Positions 8,059-17,135 of a stretch of DNA of 34,720 nucleotides are shown here, piece by piece. Within the stretch, counting starts at the first letter, position 1, and each line of letters begins with the position of its first letter. A model generated the notes under the pieces. That model was not told the origin of the DNA. It worked only from the letters and a program-made list of their open reading frames with translations, and searched no databases. Made by a program: the position numbers and the translations under genes. Source of the DNA: Campylobacteraceae bacterium (GTDB lineage: Bacteria > Campylobacterota > Campylobacteria > Campylobacterales > Sulfurovaceae); the NCBI GenBank assembly GCA_026983875.1, contig JALSTG010000175.1:1-34720 (forward strand), in the 5' to 3' direction.

Positions 8059-8759
8059 GTCTGTGGGAGAGGCTGACGGATCTGGACTGGACCCCCTTCG
8101 TCCTCTCTTTCAAACTGGCGGCAACGACGACCTTGATTCTCTTTTTTCTCGCTCTTCCCCTCGCCTGGTGGCTGAGCCGGACCCGAAGCCGCGGCAAGCC
8201 GCTCATCGAAGCTCTTGCGGCCTTGCCCATCGTCCTGCCTCCCTCGGTGCTCGGCTTCTATCTGCTTTGGGGGCTTTCGCCCCAGTCGCCTCTGGGAGCA
8301 TTTTTCGAGGAGACGCTGGGGGTGAAACTGGTCTTTAGCTTTCCGGGTCTGGTAGTCGCCAGCTGTCTCTACTCTTTGCCCTTTATGCTTCAGCCCCTTC
8401 AGAGCGGATTCGAGAGTCTCGATCGGCGGATGATCGAAGCCTCCTATCTGGCGGGCAAGGGCCCTTGGCAGACGCTTTGGCGAATCGCCCTGCCCAATAT
8501 CAAACCCTCCCTGGTCACGGCGCTGATCGTCACCTTTGCCCACACGGTGGGGGAGTTTGGCGTGGTGCTGATGGTCGGGGGGTCGATCCCCGGGCAGACC
8601 CAGGTCGCTTCGGTGGCGATCTACGAGCTGGTCGAGACGATGGAGTACGGCACGGCGCATATATATAGTGCGATTTTGCTGCTTCTTAGCTTCGGGATTT
8701 TGTTGGGAGTTTTCGCCTTCAATCGACGCCAGAAGCGAAGGCAGGGAGGCCTTTCATGA
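8055..8759 (+). CDS. modB: Molybdate ABC transporter, permease ModB
   Basis: 234 residues from an ATG that overlaps the preceding stop (ATGA). Several transmembrane helices are visible (TTTLILFFLALPLAWWL, LIEALAALPIVLPPSVLGFYLL, FPGLVVASCLYSLPFML, IYSAILLLLSFGILLGVFAF). The cytoplasmic loop EASYLAGKGPWQTLWRIALPNIKPSL is the EAA motif that contacts the ATPase. HTVGEFGVVLMVGGSIPG is typical of ModB. It forms the membrane channel for molybdate. Confidence 0.95.
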   Translation: MSLWERLTDLDWTPFVLSFKLAATTTLILFFLALPLAWWLSRTRSRGKPLIEALAALPIVLPPSVLGFYLLWGLSPQSPLGAFFEETLGVKLVFSFPGLVVASCLYSLPFMLQPLQSGFESLDRRMIEASYLAGKGPWQTLWRIALPNIKPSLVTALIVTFAHTVGEFGVVLMVGGSIPGQTQVASVAIYELVETMEYGTAHIYSAILLLLSFGILLGVFAFNRRQKRRQGGLS

Positions 8760-9664
8760 TCGAGATATCGGTCAAAAAGCCCATCTCTACGGCTGAGCAG
8801 CGGCTGGAACTTTCGGTGAATTTGCGCCTGGAGCGGGGCAGCTTTACGGCAATTCAGGGGCCCAGCGGCAGCGGCAAGACGACGCTGCTTCGGATTCTCG
8901 CCGGTCTGGAAGAGGCCGAGGGACGCATCGTCGTCGACTCGAAGGCCTGGCTGGGGGAGGGGCGCAGGCTGCCTCCTCAGCAGCGGAGCGTGGGTTTCGT
9001 CTTTCAGGAGTATGCGCTCTTTGACAATCTAAGCGTCCGAGAAAACCTTCTCTATGCCGCCAAGGATCCGGCTCTGGCGGATCGTCTCTTGGAACTGACC
9101 GATTTAAAGGGCTTGGAAGATCGCTATCCCGCCACCCTCAGTGGAGGGCAGAAACAACGGGTGGCACTCTGCCGCGCCCTGATGCGTCGGCCCAAGATTT
9201 TGCTGCTGGACGAGCCCCTCTCGGCCCTGGATCCGACCATGCGCCGGAGGCTTCAGGAGGAGATTATGCGTCTGCATCGTGAGTTTGGGACCACAACCCT
9301 GATGGTCAGCCATGATCCGGCGGAGATCTACCGTCTGGCAGATCGGGTCCTGCATCTGGAGGGGGGCAGAATCGTCGAAGAGGGGGCCCCGATGGATCTG
9401 CTCCTTCAGACGGCAGGGAGTCAGAAGTTCTCCTTTCGGGGGGAGTTGCTGGAGATTCTCGAACGCGACGCGATCTTCGTGGCGGTCGTCGCCATCGGCC
9501 AGCAGATCGTGGAGCTGGTCATCGACGCATCCGAAGCACGCGCGCTTGAAGTAGGGCAACAGGTCATCGTAGCCGCCAAAGCCTTTGCCCCCTCGATCTC
9601 GGTCGAAAAAAATCCGCGTACCTTTGCCGGGGGAGCCGGGTATCGAAGAGACGGGGAAGGATAG
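8756..9664 (+). CDS. modC: Molybdate ABC transporter, ATPase ModC
   Basis: 302 residues. Walker A GPSGSGKT is at 35-42, signature LSGGQ at 128-132, Walker B ILLLDE at 148-153, and the switch histidine in VSHDPAE near 186. After about residue 225 a short TOBE-like tail follows (ILERDAIFVAVVAIG...GQQVIVAAKAFAPSI), which in ModC proteins can bind molybdate for trans-inhibition. It powers molybdate import. The start overlaps modB by four bases (ATGA). Confidence 0.95.
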   Translation: MIEISVKKPISTAEQRLELSVNLRLERGSFTAIQGPSGSGKTTLLRILAGLEEAEGRIVVDSKAWLGEGRRLPPQQRSVGFVFQEYALFDNLSVRENLLYAAKDPALADRLLELTDLKGLEDRYPATLSGGQKQRVALCRALMRRPKILLLDEPLSALDPTMRRRLQEEIMRLHREFGTTTLMVSHDPAEIYRLADRVLHLEGGRIVEEGAPMDLLLQTAGSQKFSFRGELLEILERDAIFVAVVAIGQQIVELVIDASEARALEVGQQVIVAAKAFAPSISVEKNPRTFAGGAGYRRDGEG

Positions 9665-9665
9665 G

Positions 9666-10400
9666 GTGGAGTTGCTTGGCTTTTTTCTTTTGACCTTTGT
9701 GTTAGCGACGCTCTTTTCCATGGCAGGGGCGGGAGCGGGGATCGCCCTGATCCCGATCCTACACTTTCTGGGGATCGACTTCAACCTGGCCAAGGCGACG
9801 GGGCTTTTTGTGGGATTTTCCACCACCGTCACCTCTTCGGTGATGAATTGGCGTCGGGGCGTGTTGCGGATCAGGCGGGTGCTTCCTCTGGCGCTGACGC
9901 TGCCGATCTTTGCTCCCCTGGGAGCCCAGCTGTCGCGTCTGGTAGATCCGACGCTGGTGAAGCTGCTCTTTGCCCTTTTTCTGATCTTCAGCGCTTCGAT
10001 GATGCTCTTTTTCAAGAAGCAGCCCAAGGCCCACATCGACGCCGCCTGGGTCATGGGGCTGCTGGGAGCGGTCGTCGGGACGCTGGCGGGCTTGCTGGGC
10101 GTTGGGGGAGGCAATCTGCTGCTGCCGATGCTGATTTTGCTCGGTTTCCCGCCCAAGGAGGTGGCGGTGGCGGTGAGCTTCGTGGTGCCCTTTTCGGCTC
10201 TGAGCTCCTTTCTTAGCTACGCGACCTTCGTGACGATCGACTGGGCGTTGCTGGGTGCCTGCGTTGCAGGGGCGGTGGCCGGAGGGATGGCGGGCAACCA
10301 TCTGCTCCATACCCGCCTAAGCCCGCAGCAAGTGCGCAAGGTCATCGCCGCGATACTCTATCTACTGGCGGTTCGCTTACTCTGGAGCGTTTGGGGCTGA
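9666..10400 (+). CDS. TauE/SafE-family (TSUP) membrane permease
   Basis: 244 residues from a GTG start with GGAAGG a few bases upstream, one base after the modC stop. About eight hydrophobic helices. FSMAGAGAGIALIPILHFLGI and, in the second half, GTLAGLLGVGGGNLLLPMLILLG are the two repeated TSUP signatures. The family moves sulfite, sulfonates or other small organic/sulfur anions. Location behind modABC suggests an oxyanion, but the substrate cannot be read from the sequence. An earlier ATG at 9585 inside modC is less likely as the start. Confidence 0.88.
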   Translation: MELLGFFLLTFVLATLFSMAGAGAGIALIPILHFLGIDFNLAKATGLFVGFSTTVTSSVMNWRRGVLRIRRVLPLALTLPIFAPLGAQLSRLVDPTLVKLLFALFLIFSASMMLFFKKQPKAHIDAAWVMGLLGAVVGTLAGLLGVGGGNLLLPMLILLGFPPKEVAVAVSFVVPFSALSSFLSYATFVTIDWALLGACVAGAVAGGMAGNHLLHTRLSPQQVRKVIAAILYLLAVRLLWSVWG

Positions 10401-10406
10401 TTTGGT

Positions 10407-10447
10407 TATACTGTGTGTAGTTTTGACTTCCGGAAGCCGTGAGCTTC
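10407..10447 (+). promoter_or_regulatory. Predicted selA promoter and leader hairpin
   Basis: TATACT at 10407-10412 could serve as a -10 box, with a transcription start near 10419. The resulting leader has overlapping inverted repeats: CTTCCGGAAG (10427-10436) and GAAGC-CGTGA-GCTTC (10433-10447). The two are mutually exclusive pairings. An AAGGA ribosome-binding site follows. The hairpins may be incidental. Confidence 0.4.
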
Positions 10448-10464
10448 AGACATAAGGAAACTTC

Positions 10465-11811
10465 ATGAATCTCTACCGAAAAATCCCCCAAGTTGATCTG
10501 CTGAAACAGGATGAGCTTTTTGCATCCTGCGCTCCCTCCATACTCTCCGACGCTATTCGCATTGAGTTGGACGCTTTGCGTCGGGCTATTACCGAGAAGA
10601 AGATCGACTCGATCGATGAGCAGGCGCTTAAAGAGCGTATTCGTAAGCGCTACGAGGCGATGCTGCACCCTTCCCTCGAGTCGGTGGTCAACGCCACGGG
10701 GGTGATCTTGCACACCAATCTGGGGCGCGCTCCCATCGACGAAGAGCTTTTCGAAGAGGCGCGCGAGATCGCGACGGGCTATTGCAACCTGGAGTACGAT
10801 CTCGAGAAAGGGAAGCGGGGGGATCGACATGAGCATCTTTCCCGCACTCTTTGCGGCCTTTTAGATTGCGAAGAGGCTCTGGTGGTCAACAACAACGCCG
10901 CGGCGGTCTTTTTGATCCTCAACACCTTCGCCAAAGGCAAAGAGGCGGTGGTCTCCCGCGGTGAGCTGGTCGAGATCGGGGGGAGCTTCCGCATTCCCGA
11001 GGTGATGAACGCCAGTGGAGCCAGGCTCAAAGAGATCGGCACGACCAACAAAACCCATCTGCACGATTATGAAGCGGCGATCGGGGAAGAGACGGCGATG
11101 CTGATGAAGGTGCACAAGTCCAACTACGCCATCGAGGGCTTCAGCGCCGAGGTGGAGATGGCCGAGATTTCGCGACTGGCGCGCAGCCGCGGCTTGATTG
11201 ACTACTACGATCTGGGCAGTGCCTATCTACCCGAGCTGCCTTGGGGGCTTGGATCTTCCGAGCCTTCGATTTTGCGGCTGATGAAGGAGCCTCCTTCCTT
11301 GATGAGCTTCAGCGGCGACAAGCTCTTTGGCGCGGTGCAAGCGGGCATCATCGTGGGCAAAAAGGCGCTCGTCGATCAGCTCAAGCGCAATCAGATCCTG
11401 CGGATGTTCCGTGTCGACAAACTGACCCTGGCGCTGCTGGAGCGCACCGCTTTGGCCTATCGGCGGGGAGAGATAGAGCGGATCGCGATCATGAGGATGC
11501 TCTTTCGTACTCCCGAAGAGCTGGAGGAGAGGGCCGGACGACTGGCAGCGATGCTCGCGATCCCTTCCGAGATCCGCCGCAGTGAAACCTACGTCGGCGG
11601 CGGGACGCTACCCAACCGTAGACTCCCCAGCGTCGTGCTGGCGTTGGAGGGGGATGCGCAAGCGCTGGAGCGCCACTTTCGATCCCATCGGATCGTCGGA
11701 CGGATCGAGAGCGAGCGCTTCGTCCTGGATCTGCGGACGATCGCCGAGGAGGAGTTCGAAGGCATCGCCGCATGCAGCCGGGCATGGGAGGCGCAGCGAT
11801 GCGCGAACTGA
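10465..11811 (+). CDS. selA: L-seryl-tRNA(Sec) selenium transferase SelA
   Basis: 448 residues, normal length for SelA. VNATGVILHTNLGRAP (about 75-90), YCNLEYDLEKGKRGDRHEHL and the PLP-lysine motif SFSGDKLFGAVQAG (Lys286) are diagnostic. The enzyme converts seryl-tRNA(Sec) to selenocysteyl-tRNA(Sec) with selenophosphate, as a large ring-shaped complex. It overlaps selB by 13 bases. Its substrate tRNA-Sec is encoded at 32230-32329 and its product is used by fdhA. selD, needed for selenophosphate, is not in the window. Confidence 0.97.
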   Translation: MNLYRKIPQVDLLKQDELFASCAPSILSDAIRIELDALRRAITEKKIDSIDEQALKERIRKRYEAMLHPSLESVVNATGVILHTNLGRAPIDEELFEEAREIATGYCNLEYDLEKGKRGDRHEHLSRTLCGLLDCEEALVVNNNAAAVFLILNTFAKGKEAVVSRGELVEIGGSFRIPEVMNASGARLKEIGTTNKTHLHDYEAAIGEETAMLMKVHKSNYAIEGFSAEVEMAEISRLARSRGLIDYYDLGSAYLPELPWGLGSSEPSILRLMKEPPSLMSFSGDKLFGAVQAGIIVGKKALVDQLKRNQILRMFRVDKLTLALLERTALAYRRGEIERIAIMRMLFRTPEELEERAGRLAAMLAIPSEIRRSETYVGGGTLPNRRLPSVVLALEGDAQALERHFRSHRIVGRIESERFVLDLRTIAEEEFEGIAACSRAWEAQRCAN

Positions 11812-13631
11812 TCGTCGGCACCGCCGGCCACGTCGATCACGGCAAAACGGCCCTCATCGAGGCGATGACCGGCTACAACGGAGACGAGACGGTCCAGGAG
11901 AAGGAGCGGGGCATCACCATCGATCTGAGCTTTTGCCATATGCGGCGCGAAGGGGTCAACGTCGCTTTCATCGACGTGCCCGGCCACGAGCGGCTCGTCA
12001 AAAACATGGTCAGCGGCGCGTTCGGCTTCGATGCGGCGCTGCTGGTAATCGCCGCGGACGAGGGGATCATGCCCCAGACTCTGGAACATTTAGCGGTGCT
12101 GCGGATCGTGGGCGTCGAACGCATCGTCGTCGCCCTGAGCAAAGCCGACCGGGTCGACGACGCGACGTTGCGACGCCGCAAAGAGGAGGTCGAAGCGCTC
12201 TTCACCCAAAGCGAAGGCCCCCGGCTCGTGGGGGTGCTGCCCACGTCGATCCACGACGGGGCGTCGATCGAGCGGCTCAAGGATCTTCTCTTCGGCCTCG
12301 AGGCGCGCAGGGGCGAGGATGCCCCCTTCTTCCGCTACTACATCGACCGACTCTTCTCTCCGAAAGGAGTGGGGACGGTGGTCACGGGTACGGTGCTTTC
12401 GGGCCGTATCGAGCGGGGGCAGAAGATCAGCGTCGCGGAGCTGGGCAAGGCCGCCGCCGTCCGGGCGATCCAGATCCACAGCCGCGAGAGCGAAGAGGCC
12501 CATACCCACCAACGCGCGGCGTTGCAGCTCGATCTGCCCCATACGCAGCTGCAAAAGGGCTTTTTGCTCTGTAGCCGGGGCTATTTCCGGGGATTTACGA
12601 CGATCGACGTGCACTTCAAAGAGCGCAGCGACGCTCCGCCGCACGGCAGCGAAGTGCTCTTCATCACCGGCTCCAAACGCATCGAAGCGCGCATCCTCTA
12701 CTACGCCGACGAGCGCTACGCATCGCTGCGCCTGAGCCAAAAGGCTTTTACGCGATTCGGCGATCCCTTCGTCGTCTTGCACAAAGGACGGCTCACCGGC
12801 GGGGGAGAAGTGCTCGTACCTATCAGCGAACCGATCCGCAAAAACCGCAAAATTCCACTGCTGGATGTTCTGCGGCTTCGCGATTTTCCCAAAGCCTTCG
12901 AGATCCTGCTGCACAACCATGCCCGGGGCTTCGGCCTGATCTCCAGCCAGCAGCGCTTCGCCCTGAGCCACGAAGAGGCGCTGGGGATCGCCCGGGGGAT
13001 CGAGGGGGCTTTCGTGGATGAAAAGGCGCTGGTGCTCTACCCCGCCGAGGCGATGGATCGGGTGCGCCGTGCACTGGAAGCGATCTACGAGCACAACCCC
13101 CAGGCGCTGCTCTCTCCCGCGGCGGTGACGCTGCGGATGCGCTGGGCCAGCGAAGCGCTGGTGGCCGAGGTGATGAATCGCATGCTCGACGAGGGCGTTC
13201 TCAAAGAGGCCCGGGGGCTCTACCTGCGAGCCGACCAGGACGAGCAGCAGCTCCAAAACGGCCTGGAAGAGCGCATCTACAGAGTCCTCGACGAGGAGGG
13301 GATCACCCCTGAAGCTCCCTACAACCTCTACGACCGGCTCATGATCGACCGCAAGGAGGGGGACCGGGTGCTCAAATCCCTGAGCCGGCGTAAAAAGGTC
13401 ATCCGCCTGGCCCACAACCTCTTCGTCACCGAGGGCAATCTGCGCCGCGTGCTGGAGATGATGAAAGTGATTATGCAGGAAGAGGGCTACATCGATATCC
13501 GCCTCTTCAAAGAGAAAAGCTCCATGAGCCGCAAATACTGCATCGCCTATCTGGAGTACCTGGACAAAAGCGGCGAAGTGATCCGGGAGGGAGAGCGCCG
13601 GAGGGCGCGCTACGCAAATGCGAAACTTTAG
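11799..13631 (+). CDS. selB: Selenocysteine-specific elongation factor SelB
   Basis: 610 residues from MRELIVGTAGHVDHGKT. The N-terminal GTPase has the P-loop GHVDHGKT, ERGITIDLSF, DVPGHERLVKNM and ALSKADR. Translation-factor beta-barrels follow (RLFSPKGVGTVVTGTVLSGRI), and the C-terminal part consists of winged-helix repeats that read the SECIS hairpin (ending near YCIAYLEYLDKSGEVIREG). SelB delivers Sec-tRNA to UGA codons next to a SECIS. The frame opens earlier at 11772, but 11799 gives the family start. Its end overlaps the next gene by 14 bases. Confidence 0.97.
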   Translation: MRELIVGTAGHVDHGKTALIEAMTGYNGDETVQEKERGITIDLSFCHMRREGVNVAFIDVPGHERLVKNMVSGAFGFDAALLVIAADEGIMPQTLEHLAVLRIVGVERIVVALSKADRVDDATLRRRKEEVEALFTQSEGPRLVGVLPTSIHDGASIERLKDLLFGLEARRGEDAPFFRYYIDRLFSPKGVGTVVTGTVLSGRIERGQKISVAELGKAAAVRAIQIHSRESEEAHTHQRAALQLDLPHTQLQKGFLLCSRGYFRGFTTIDVHFKERSDAPPHGSEVLFITGSKRIEARILYYADERYASLRLSQKAFTRFGDPFVVLHKGRLTGGGEVLVPISEPIRKNRKIPLLDVLRLRDFPKAFEILLHNHARGFGLISSQQRFALSHEEALGIARGIEGAFVDEKALVLYPAEAMDRVRRALEAIYEHNPQALLSPAAVTLRMRWASEALVAEVMNRMLDEGVLKEARGLYLRADQDEQQLQNGLEERIYRVLDEEGITPEAPYNLYDRLMIDRKEGDRVLKSLSRRKKVIRLAHNLFVTEGNLRRVLEMMKVIMQEEGYIDIRLFKEKSSMSRKYCIAYLEYLDKSGEVIREGERRRARYANAKL

Positions 13632-14775
13632 CCGCCGATTTGTATTGATCATTATTGTGTTAATCTCGGGAAGTATCTATTGGTGGGCGAAGTCCGGCAG
13701 TTCAAAGTGTCATGAGATTCGGCTGGGAGCTTCGTTGCCCCTAAGCGGCATAAACAAAGAGTTGGGTAAGGAAGTAAAAGAAGGAGCAGAACTCGCCTTT
13801 TCAGAGGCAAATCGCAAGGGGGAAATCGGTGGAAAAAAAATTGACCTGATTGTTTACGACGACAAATATGAACCGGCGAAAACCCTGGCCAATACTCGTC
13901 GTCTGATTGATCGTGACGATGTCTGTGCTCTTTTTGGATTTGTCGGAACCCCGACCAGCAGAGCCGTGCTGCCGTATATCGACGTCGTTCCCTTCATCGC
14001 CCCCTATACGGGAGCTTCTTTTCTCAGGGATCCCGAATGGAAAAATATCGTCAACTTTCGCAACTCCTACGCCCGGGAAATGGAGACGATCGTTCACTAC
14101 CTTCACGATGAAAAAGGCTACCAACGTTTCGCGATCTTCTATCAGAATGACTCCTATGGAATCGATGGGTTCAACGCACTGACTCAAGTTTTGAAAAAAC
14201 GGAACATTGAGCTGGTTGGAGAAGGAACCTACAAACGCAATACCCTCTCGATCCGCCACGGGTTGGAGGATCTGCGCCGCAGTGCCCCGGAGGTCGTCGT
14301 CATTGTCGGAGCCTACAAACCCAGTGCGCGTTTTATCCGGGCCTGGCGCAAAGGGGTCTCAGGGGATACGCTCTTTGCGACGATCTCCTTCGTCAATGCC
14401 GATGCCTTGATCCGTGAGCTTGGGCCCGATCTCAGTCAAGGTATTCTGTTTTCTTCTACGGTGCCCTCCTATGACGATCCTTCGCTACCGGCGGCGAGAG
14501 AGTATCGCCGTCTGCTTGGGAGTACCGATCCCAATACACGGGGATCTTTCGCATCGTTCGAATCTTTTTTGGCCGCCAAAACGGTGATTCGCGCGCTTGA
14601 GCGTCTCGGCGATGAATCGAAGGCGGAACGACTCATCCACTCCCTGAAAGGACTGAGTGGAGAATCCATCGGCGGAATCCCACTGAACTATAAAAACGGT
14701 GCGCTTTTGGATCGAACGTACCTCTTCCGCTATCAGGAGGGACGCTTTGTTTCCGTACCGAGGACACTGCGATGA
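13618..14775 (+). CDS. Periplasmic binding protein of the branched-chain amino acid/ligand-receptor type
   Basis: 385 residues. One N-terminal hydrophobic helix (FVLIIIVLISGSIYWWA) serves as signal or anchor; no clear lipobox. The rest is a Peripla_BP_6 (LivJ/AmiC-like) fold: IRLGASLPLSGINKELGKEVKEGAELAFSEAN, VYDDKYEPAKTLANTRRLI, GFVGTPTSRAVLPY and YGIDGFNALTQVL. The ligand is unknown. No matching ABC permease is nearby; instead its stop overlaps the start of a histidine kinase (ATGA). It probably acts as the sensory receptor of that kinase. It is coupled to selB, so expression is tied to the selenocysteine machinery. Confidence 0.85.
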   Translation: MRNFSRRFVLIIIVLISGSIYWWAKSGSSKCHEIRLGASLPLSGINKELGKEVKEGAELAFSEANRKGEIGGKKIDLIVYDDKYEPAKTLANTRRLIDRDDVCALFGFVGTPTSRAVLPYIDVVPFIAPYTGASFLRDPEWKNIVNFRNSYAREMETIVHYLHDEKGYQRFAIFYQNDSYGIDGFNALTQVLKKRNIELVGEGTYKRNTLSIRHGLEDLRRSAPEVVVIVGAYKPSARFIRAWRKGVSGDTLFATISFVNADALIRELGPDLSQGILFSSTVPSYDDPSLPAAREYRRLLGSTDPNTRGSFASFESFLAAKTVIRALERLGDESKAERLIHSLKGLSGESIGGIPLNYKNGALLDRTYLFRYQEGRFVSVPRTLR

Positions 14776-16400
14776 AGAGGCCGATTCCATCGTTAAACCG
14801 ATGGCTCGACGAATTGGAATTTTCCAAGAAAACCCGGATGCTCGTCGTCATTATCTCTCTGGGTATGATCAGTATCGGCGGGTTGATGCTGGTCTCGATA
14901 TTTTCGATCAAATACGATTACGAAACCCTTTATGGACAACGGACGATTCCTCAGGTGCATCTGGAGAATATGAAAGATATCTACAGTGTCAATATCGACG
15001 AAACGCTTCGGGAAATCTCCGAGAGAAGCGTCGATCCGGAAGATGCGGCTGAAGTGTTGGAGTCCGCCCTGGAGATTGCGGGGAGACAGTGGAGCGCTTA
15101 TCGTAAATCGATCGGGGGAAGACCCGAGGGAGCCTCGCACTATGCCCATGCTTTGCTCGCCACCCTTTTTTATAAATCGGGGGAGAAATCGGATCGTAAC
15201 TACTATCGCAAAGAACTTCCCCGAAAAATTCAAGAGCGCCATGAACAGATTGCCAAACAGACGCGACATCTGATCGAGACTCTTCGCCGTAGCGAACAAC
15301 CCGATTCCGATCTCTTGCACTCTCTTTCTTCGAACCTTCAAAGTGCCAATATCTACCTGACCGGTCTCATAGCGGAGCATTTAAAAGAGGCGATCAAAGA
15401 GAAACGAATGAACGATCGCCTCTTCGAACGCAGTATCGTGATGCTGACGATTCTGATCGTTCTGGTTTTTATCTTGAGTATTCTTATAACCATTTTGTTG
15501 GTCAACCATTTCAAAAAGCTCAATGAATCTCTGGAAAGCAAAGTAGCGCTTAAGACGCGGGAGTTGATCGAACTGAACCGATCTCTGGAACGGCGGATCG
15601 AACGGGAGGTGCAAAACAGTAGAAAAAAGGATTGGGTGATGTTCCAGCAGGCAAAGATGGCCAGTCTTGGAGAGATGCTTCAAAACATCGCCCATCAGTG
15701 GCGTCAGCCTCTGGGAACGATGACGATGATTATCCAGGGGATCGAAGCCAAATATCTGGCCGGAAAGCTGGATGAGCGCCTTTTGGAAGAGAAGGTTTCG
15801 GATGCGATGAAAATCGCTCGAAATATGTCCGAAACGCTGGAGGATTTCCGAACCTTTTTCCATCCCCACAAGCGTTACGACAGGTTCGATCTGCGCACCG
15901 CAATCCTCAAAGCGCTGGATCTGACGCGTTATCAATTGGATCGGGAAGGGATCGAAGTGATGTTCGAGATGCGCCATTCGCTCACGATTTACGGCTATGA
16001 AAACGAACTGGTCCACGTACTGCTGAACCTGATCAACAACGCCAGGGACGCGCTGAAAGAACGGGGCGTTACAGAGGGAAAGATCGCCATCTACGTCAAG
16101 CCATCTTTCCGGCGCGTTTCCATCAGCGTTATCGACAATGCCGGCGGCGTTCCCGAGGAGATCCTTCCCAAGATTTTCGAGCCCTATTTCACGACGAAAT
16201 ACAAAGGGGCAGGTACGGGAATCGGACTCTATATGTCCAAACAGTTGATCGAAAAGCATATGGAGGGTAGAATCTATGTGAAAAATATCCGCCACAAACT
16301 CGGGGTAAAGGGTGGGAAGATGCAGCGCTGTGCCATGTTCGTCATCGAACTTCCCCGAACACCGAAACATCCGAAGGAGTTCAATCATGAGACAATCTGA
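14772..16400 (+). CDS. Membrane sensor histidine kinase
   Basis: 542 residues. Two membrane helices (about 23-46 and 222-245) bracket a helical periplasmic sensor region of about 175 residues. A coiled coil (250-290) leads to the phospho-acceptor helix KMASLGEMLQNIAHQWRQPL (His308). The ATPase domain has LLNLINNARDAL (N box, about 417-428), VIDNAGGVPEEI (G1), FEPYFTTKY and GTGIGLYMSK (G2). All catalytic motifs are intact. The upstream binding protein is the likely input and the downstream response regulator the output; all three genes overlap. Confidence 0.95.
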   Translation: MKRPIPSLNRWLDELEFSKKTRMLVVIISLGMISIGGLMLVSIFSIKYDYETLYGQRTIPQVHLENMKDIYSVNIDETLREISERSVDPEDAAEVLESALEIAGRQWSAYRKSIGGRPEGASHYAHALLATLFYKSGEKSDRNYYRKELPRKIQERHEQIAKQTRHLIETLRRSEQPDSDLLHSLSSNLQSANIYLTGLIAEHLKEAIKEKRMNDRLFERSIVMLTILIVLVFILSILITILLVNHFKKLNESLESKVALKTRELIELNRSLERRIEREVQNSRKKDWVMFQQAKMASLGEMLQNIAHQWRQPLGTMTMIIQGIEAKYLAGKLDERLLEEKVSDAMKIARNMSETLEDFRTFFHPHKRYDRFDLRTAILKALDLTRYQLDREGIEVMFEMRHSLTIYGYENELVHVLLNLINNARDALKERGVTEGKIAIYVKPSFRRVSISVIDNAGGVPEEILPKIFEPYFTTKYKGAGTGIGLYMSKQLIEKHMEGRIYVKNIRHKLGVKGGKMQRCAMFVIELPRTPKHPKEFNHETI

Positions 16401-17052
16401 GATTGACCTGGAGCAGCTCAACCGCTTTAATATTCTCTATATCGAAGACGATCCGGATCTCTTGAAGCATACGGCGTCGATTCTGGAGGATTTTAGTGCC
16501 AAGACATTTGCCGTACGCAGTTGCGAGGAGGCATGGAAGGTACTCGAGAGTGAGCGGGTAGACGTAATCCTCGCTGACATTCTATTGGAAAACGAAAACG
16601 GCTTGGAGTGTATACGAAAGATTCGAGAACGTTTCGATATCGATGTACCTGTCATCATGGCGACGGCTTACACCGATACGGAGTTTTTACTCGAAGCGAT
16701 TCGATTGCATGTCCGGGACTATCTGGTCAAGCCGATCAATCTCAAAGAGCTGTTGCAAACCCTCTATGCTGCGTTACTGCCCCGTATCCAGGAGCGGGAG
16801 ATGGAAAGGAATCGGATGGTTATCCACCTTGTTTCACTCGTTTCCGAAGGCAAGCAGGTGGAGCTGGTGCGCTATATCGTCGGGCATCTCGACGACGAGT
16901 ATCTTCTGCATCGTTCCTATGCCGAGATCGTGGAGGAGACCGGAATCAGCAAGCCTACCGTCGTCAAAGTCTTTCGGCAGCTGATGGAGTCGGGCGTTCT
17001 CTCCAAGGTCCGGAACGGAATTTATCGCCTCCATCTTGAGAAGGTAAAGTGA
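16387..17052 (+). CDS. Response regulator with winged-helix output domain
   Basis: 221 residues. The receiver domain (about 14-130) has acidic pocket Glu20-Asp21-Asp22, phosphorylation site Asp64 (VDVILADILLENENG), Thr93 and Lys115 (YLVKPI). The C-terminal part has a helix-turn-helix at about 177-207 (SYAEIVEETGISKPTVVKVFRQLMESGVL) followed by a beta wing (SKVRNGIYRLH), like the Crp/MarR winged helix and not OmpR, NarL or NtrC outputs. It starts inside the kinase gene behind AAGGAG. The palindrome at 17069-17086 directly follows and recurs before fdh and sqr, making it a candidate binding site (inference). Confidence 0.92.
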   Translation: MRQSEIDLEQLNRFNILYIEDDPDLLKHTASILEDFSAKTFAVRSCEEAWKVLESERVDVILADILLENENGLECIRKIRERFDIDVPVIMATAYTDTEFLLEAIRLHVRDYLVKPINLKELLQTLYAALLPRIQEREMERNRMVIHLVSLVSEGKQVELVRYIVGHLDDEYLLHRSYAEIVEETGISKPTVVKVFRQLMESGVLSKVRNGIYRLHLEKVK

Positions 17053-17068
17053 AATAAAATAATTTTAT

Positions 17069-17086
17069 GGTAAATTATAGTTTACC
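17069..17086. promoter_or_regulatory. Palindromic operator, site A (GGTAAA-N6-TTTACC)
   Basis: GGTAAA TTATAG TTTACC, a perfect 6-6-6 inverted repeat in the AT-rich gap between the response regulator and the superoxide-reductase-like gene. Its centre lies 41.5 bases upstream of the start predicted from the TAAAAT at 17107-17112, the position of class II activators. A further GGTAAA half-site is at 17105-17110. Near-identical sites are at 29408-29425 and 32110-32127. Confidence 0.65.
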
Positions 17087-17106
17087 GACTGAGATTTATC
17101 AGAAGG

Positions 17107-17112
17107 TAAAAT
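17107..17112 (+). promoter_or_regulatory. Predicted -10 box of the superoxide-reductase-like gene
   Basis: TAAAAT in an AT-rich run, giving a transcription start near 17119 and a short leader with an AAAGGAG ribosome-binding site at 17124-17130. No -35 hexamer is evident, fitting an activator-dependent promoter with site A in the -35 region. Confidence 0.45.
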
Positions 17113-17135
17113 TATTATTATAGAAAGGAGCCGAG

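Noticed and set aside
11582-12574. 330-codon plus-strand frame across the selA/selB junction
   Set aside because: Arg-, Gly- and Ala-rich composition typical of an out-of-frame reading of GC-rich genes; selA and selB occupy the region in full.
12090-13652. 520-codon minus-strand frame opposite selB
   Set aside because: Long only because GC-rich codons leave few stops on the opposite strand; the selB frame contains all family motifs.
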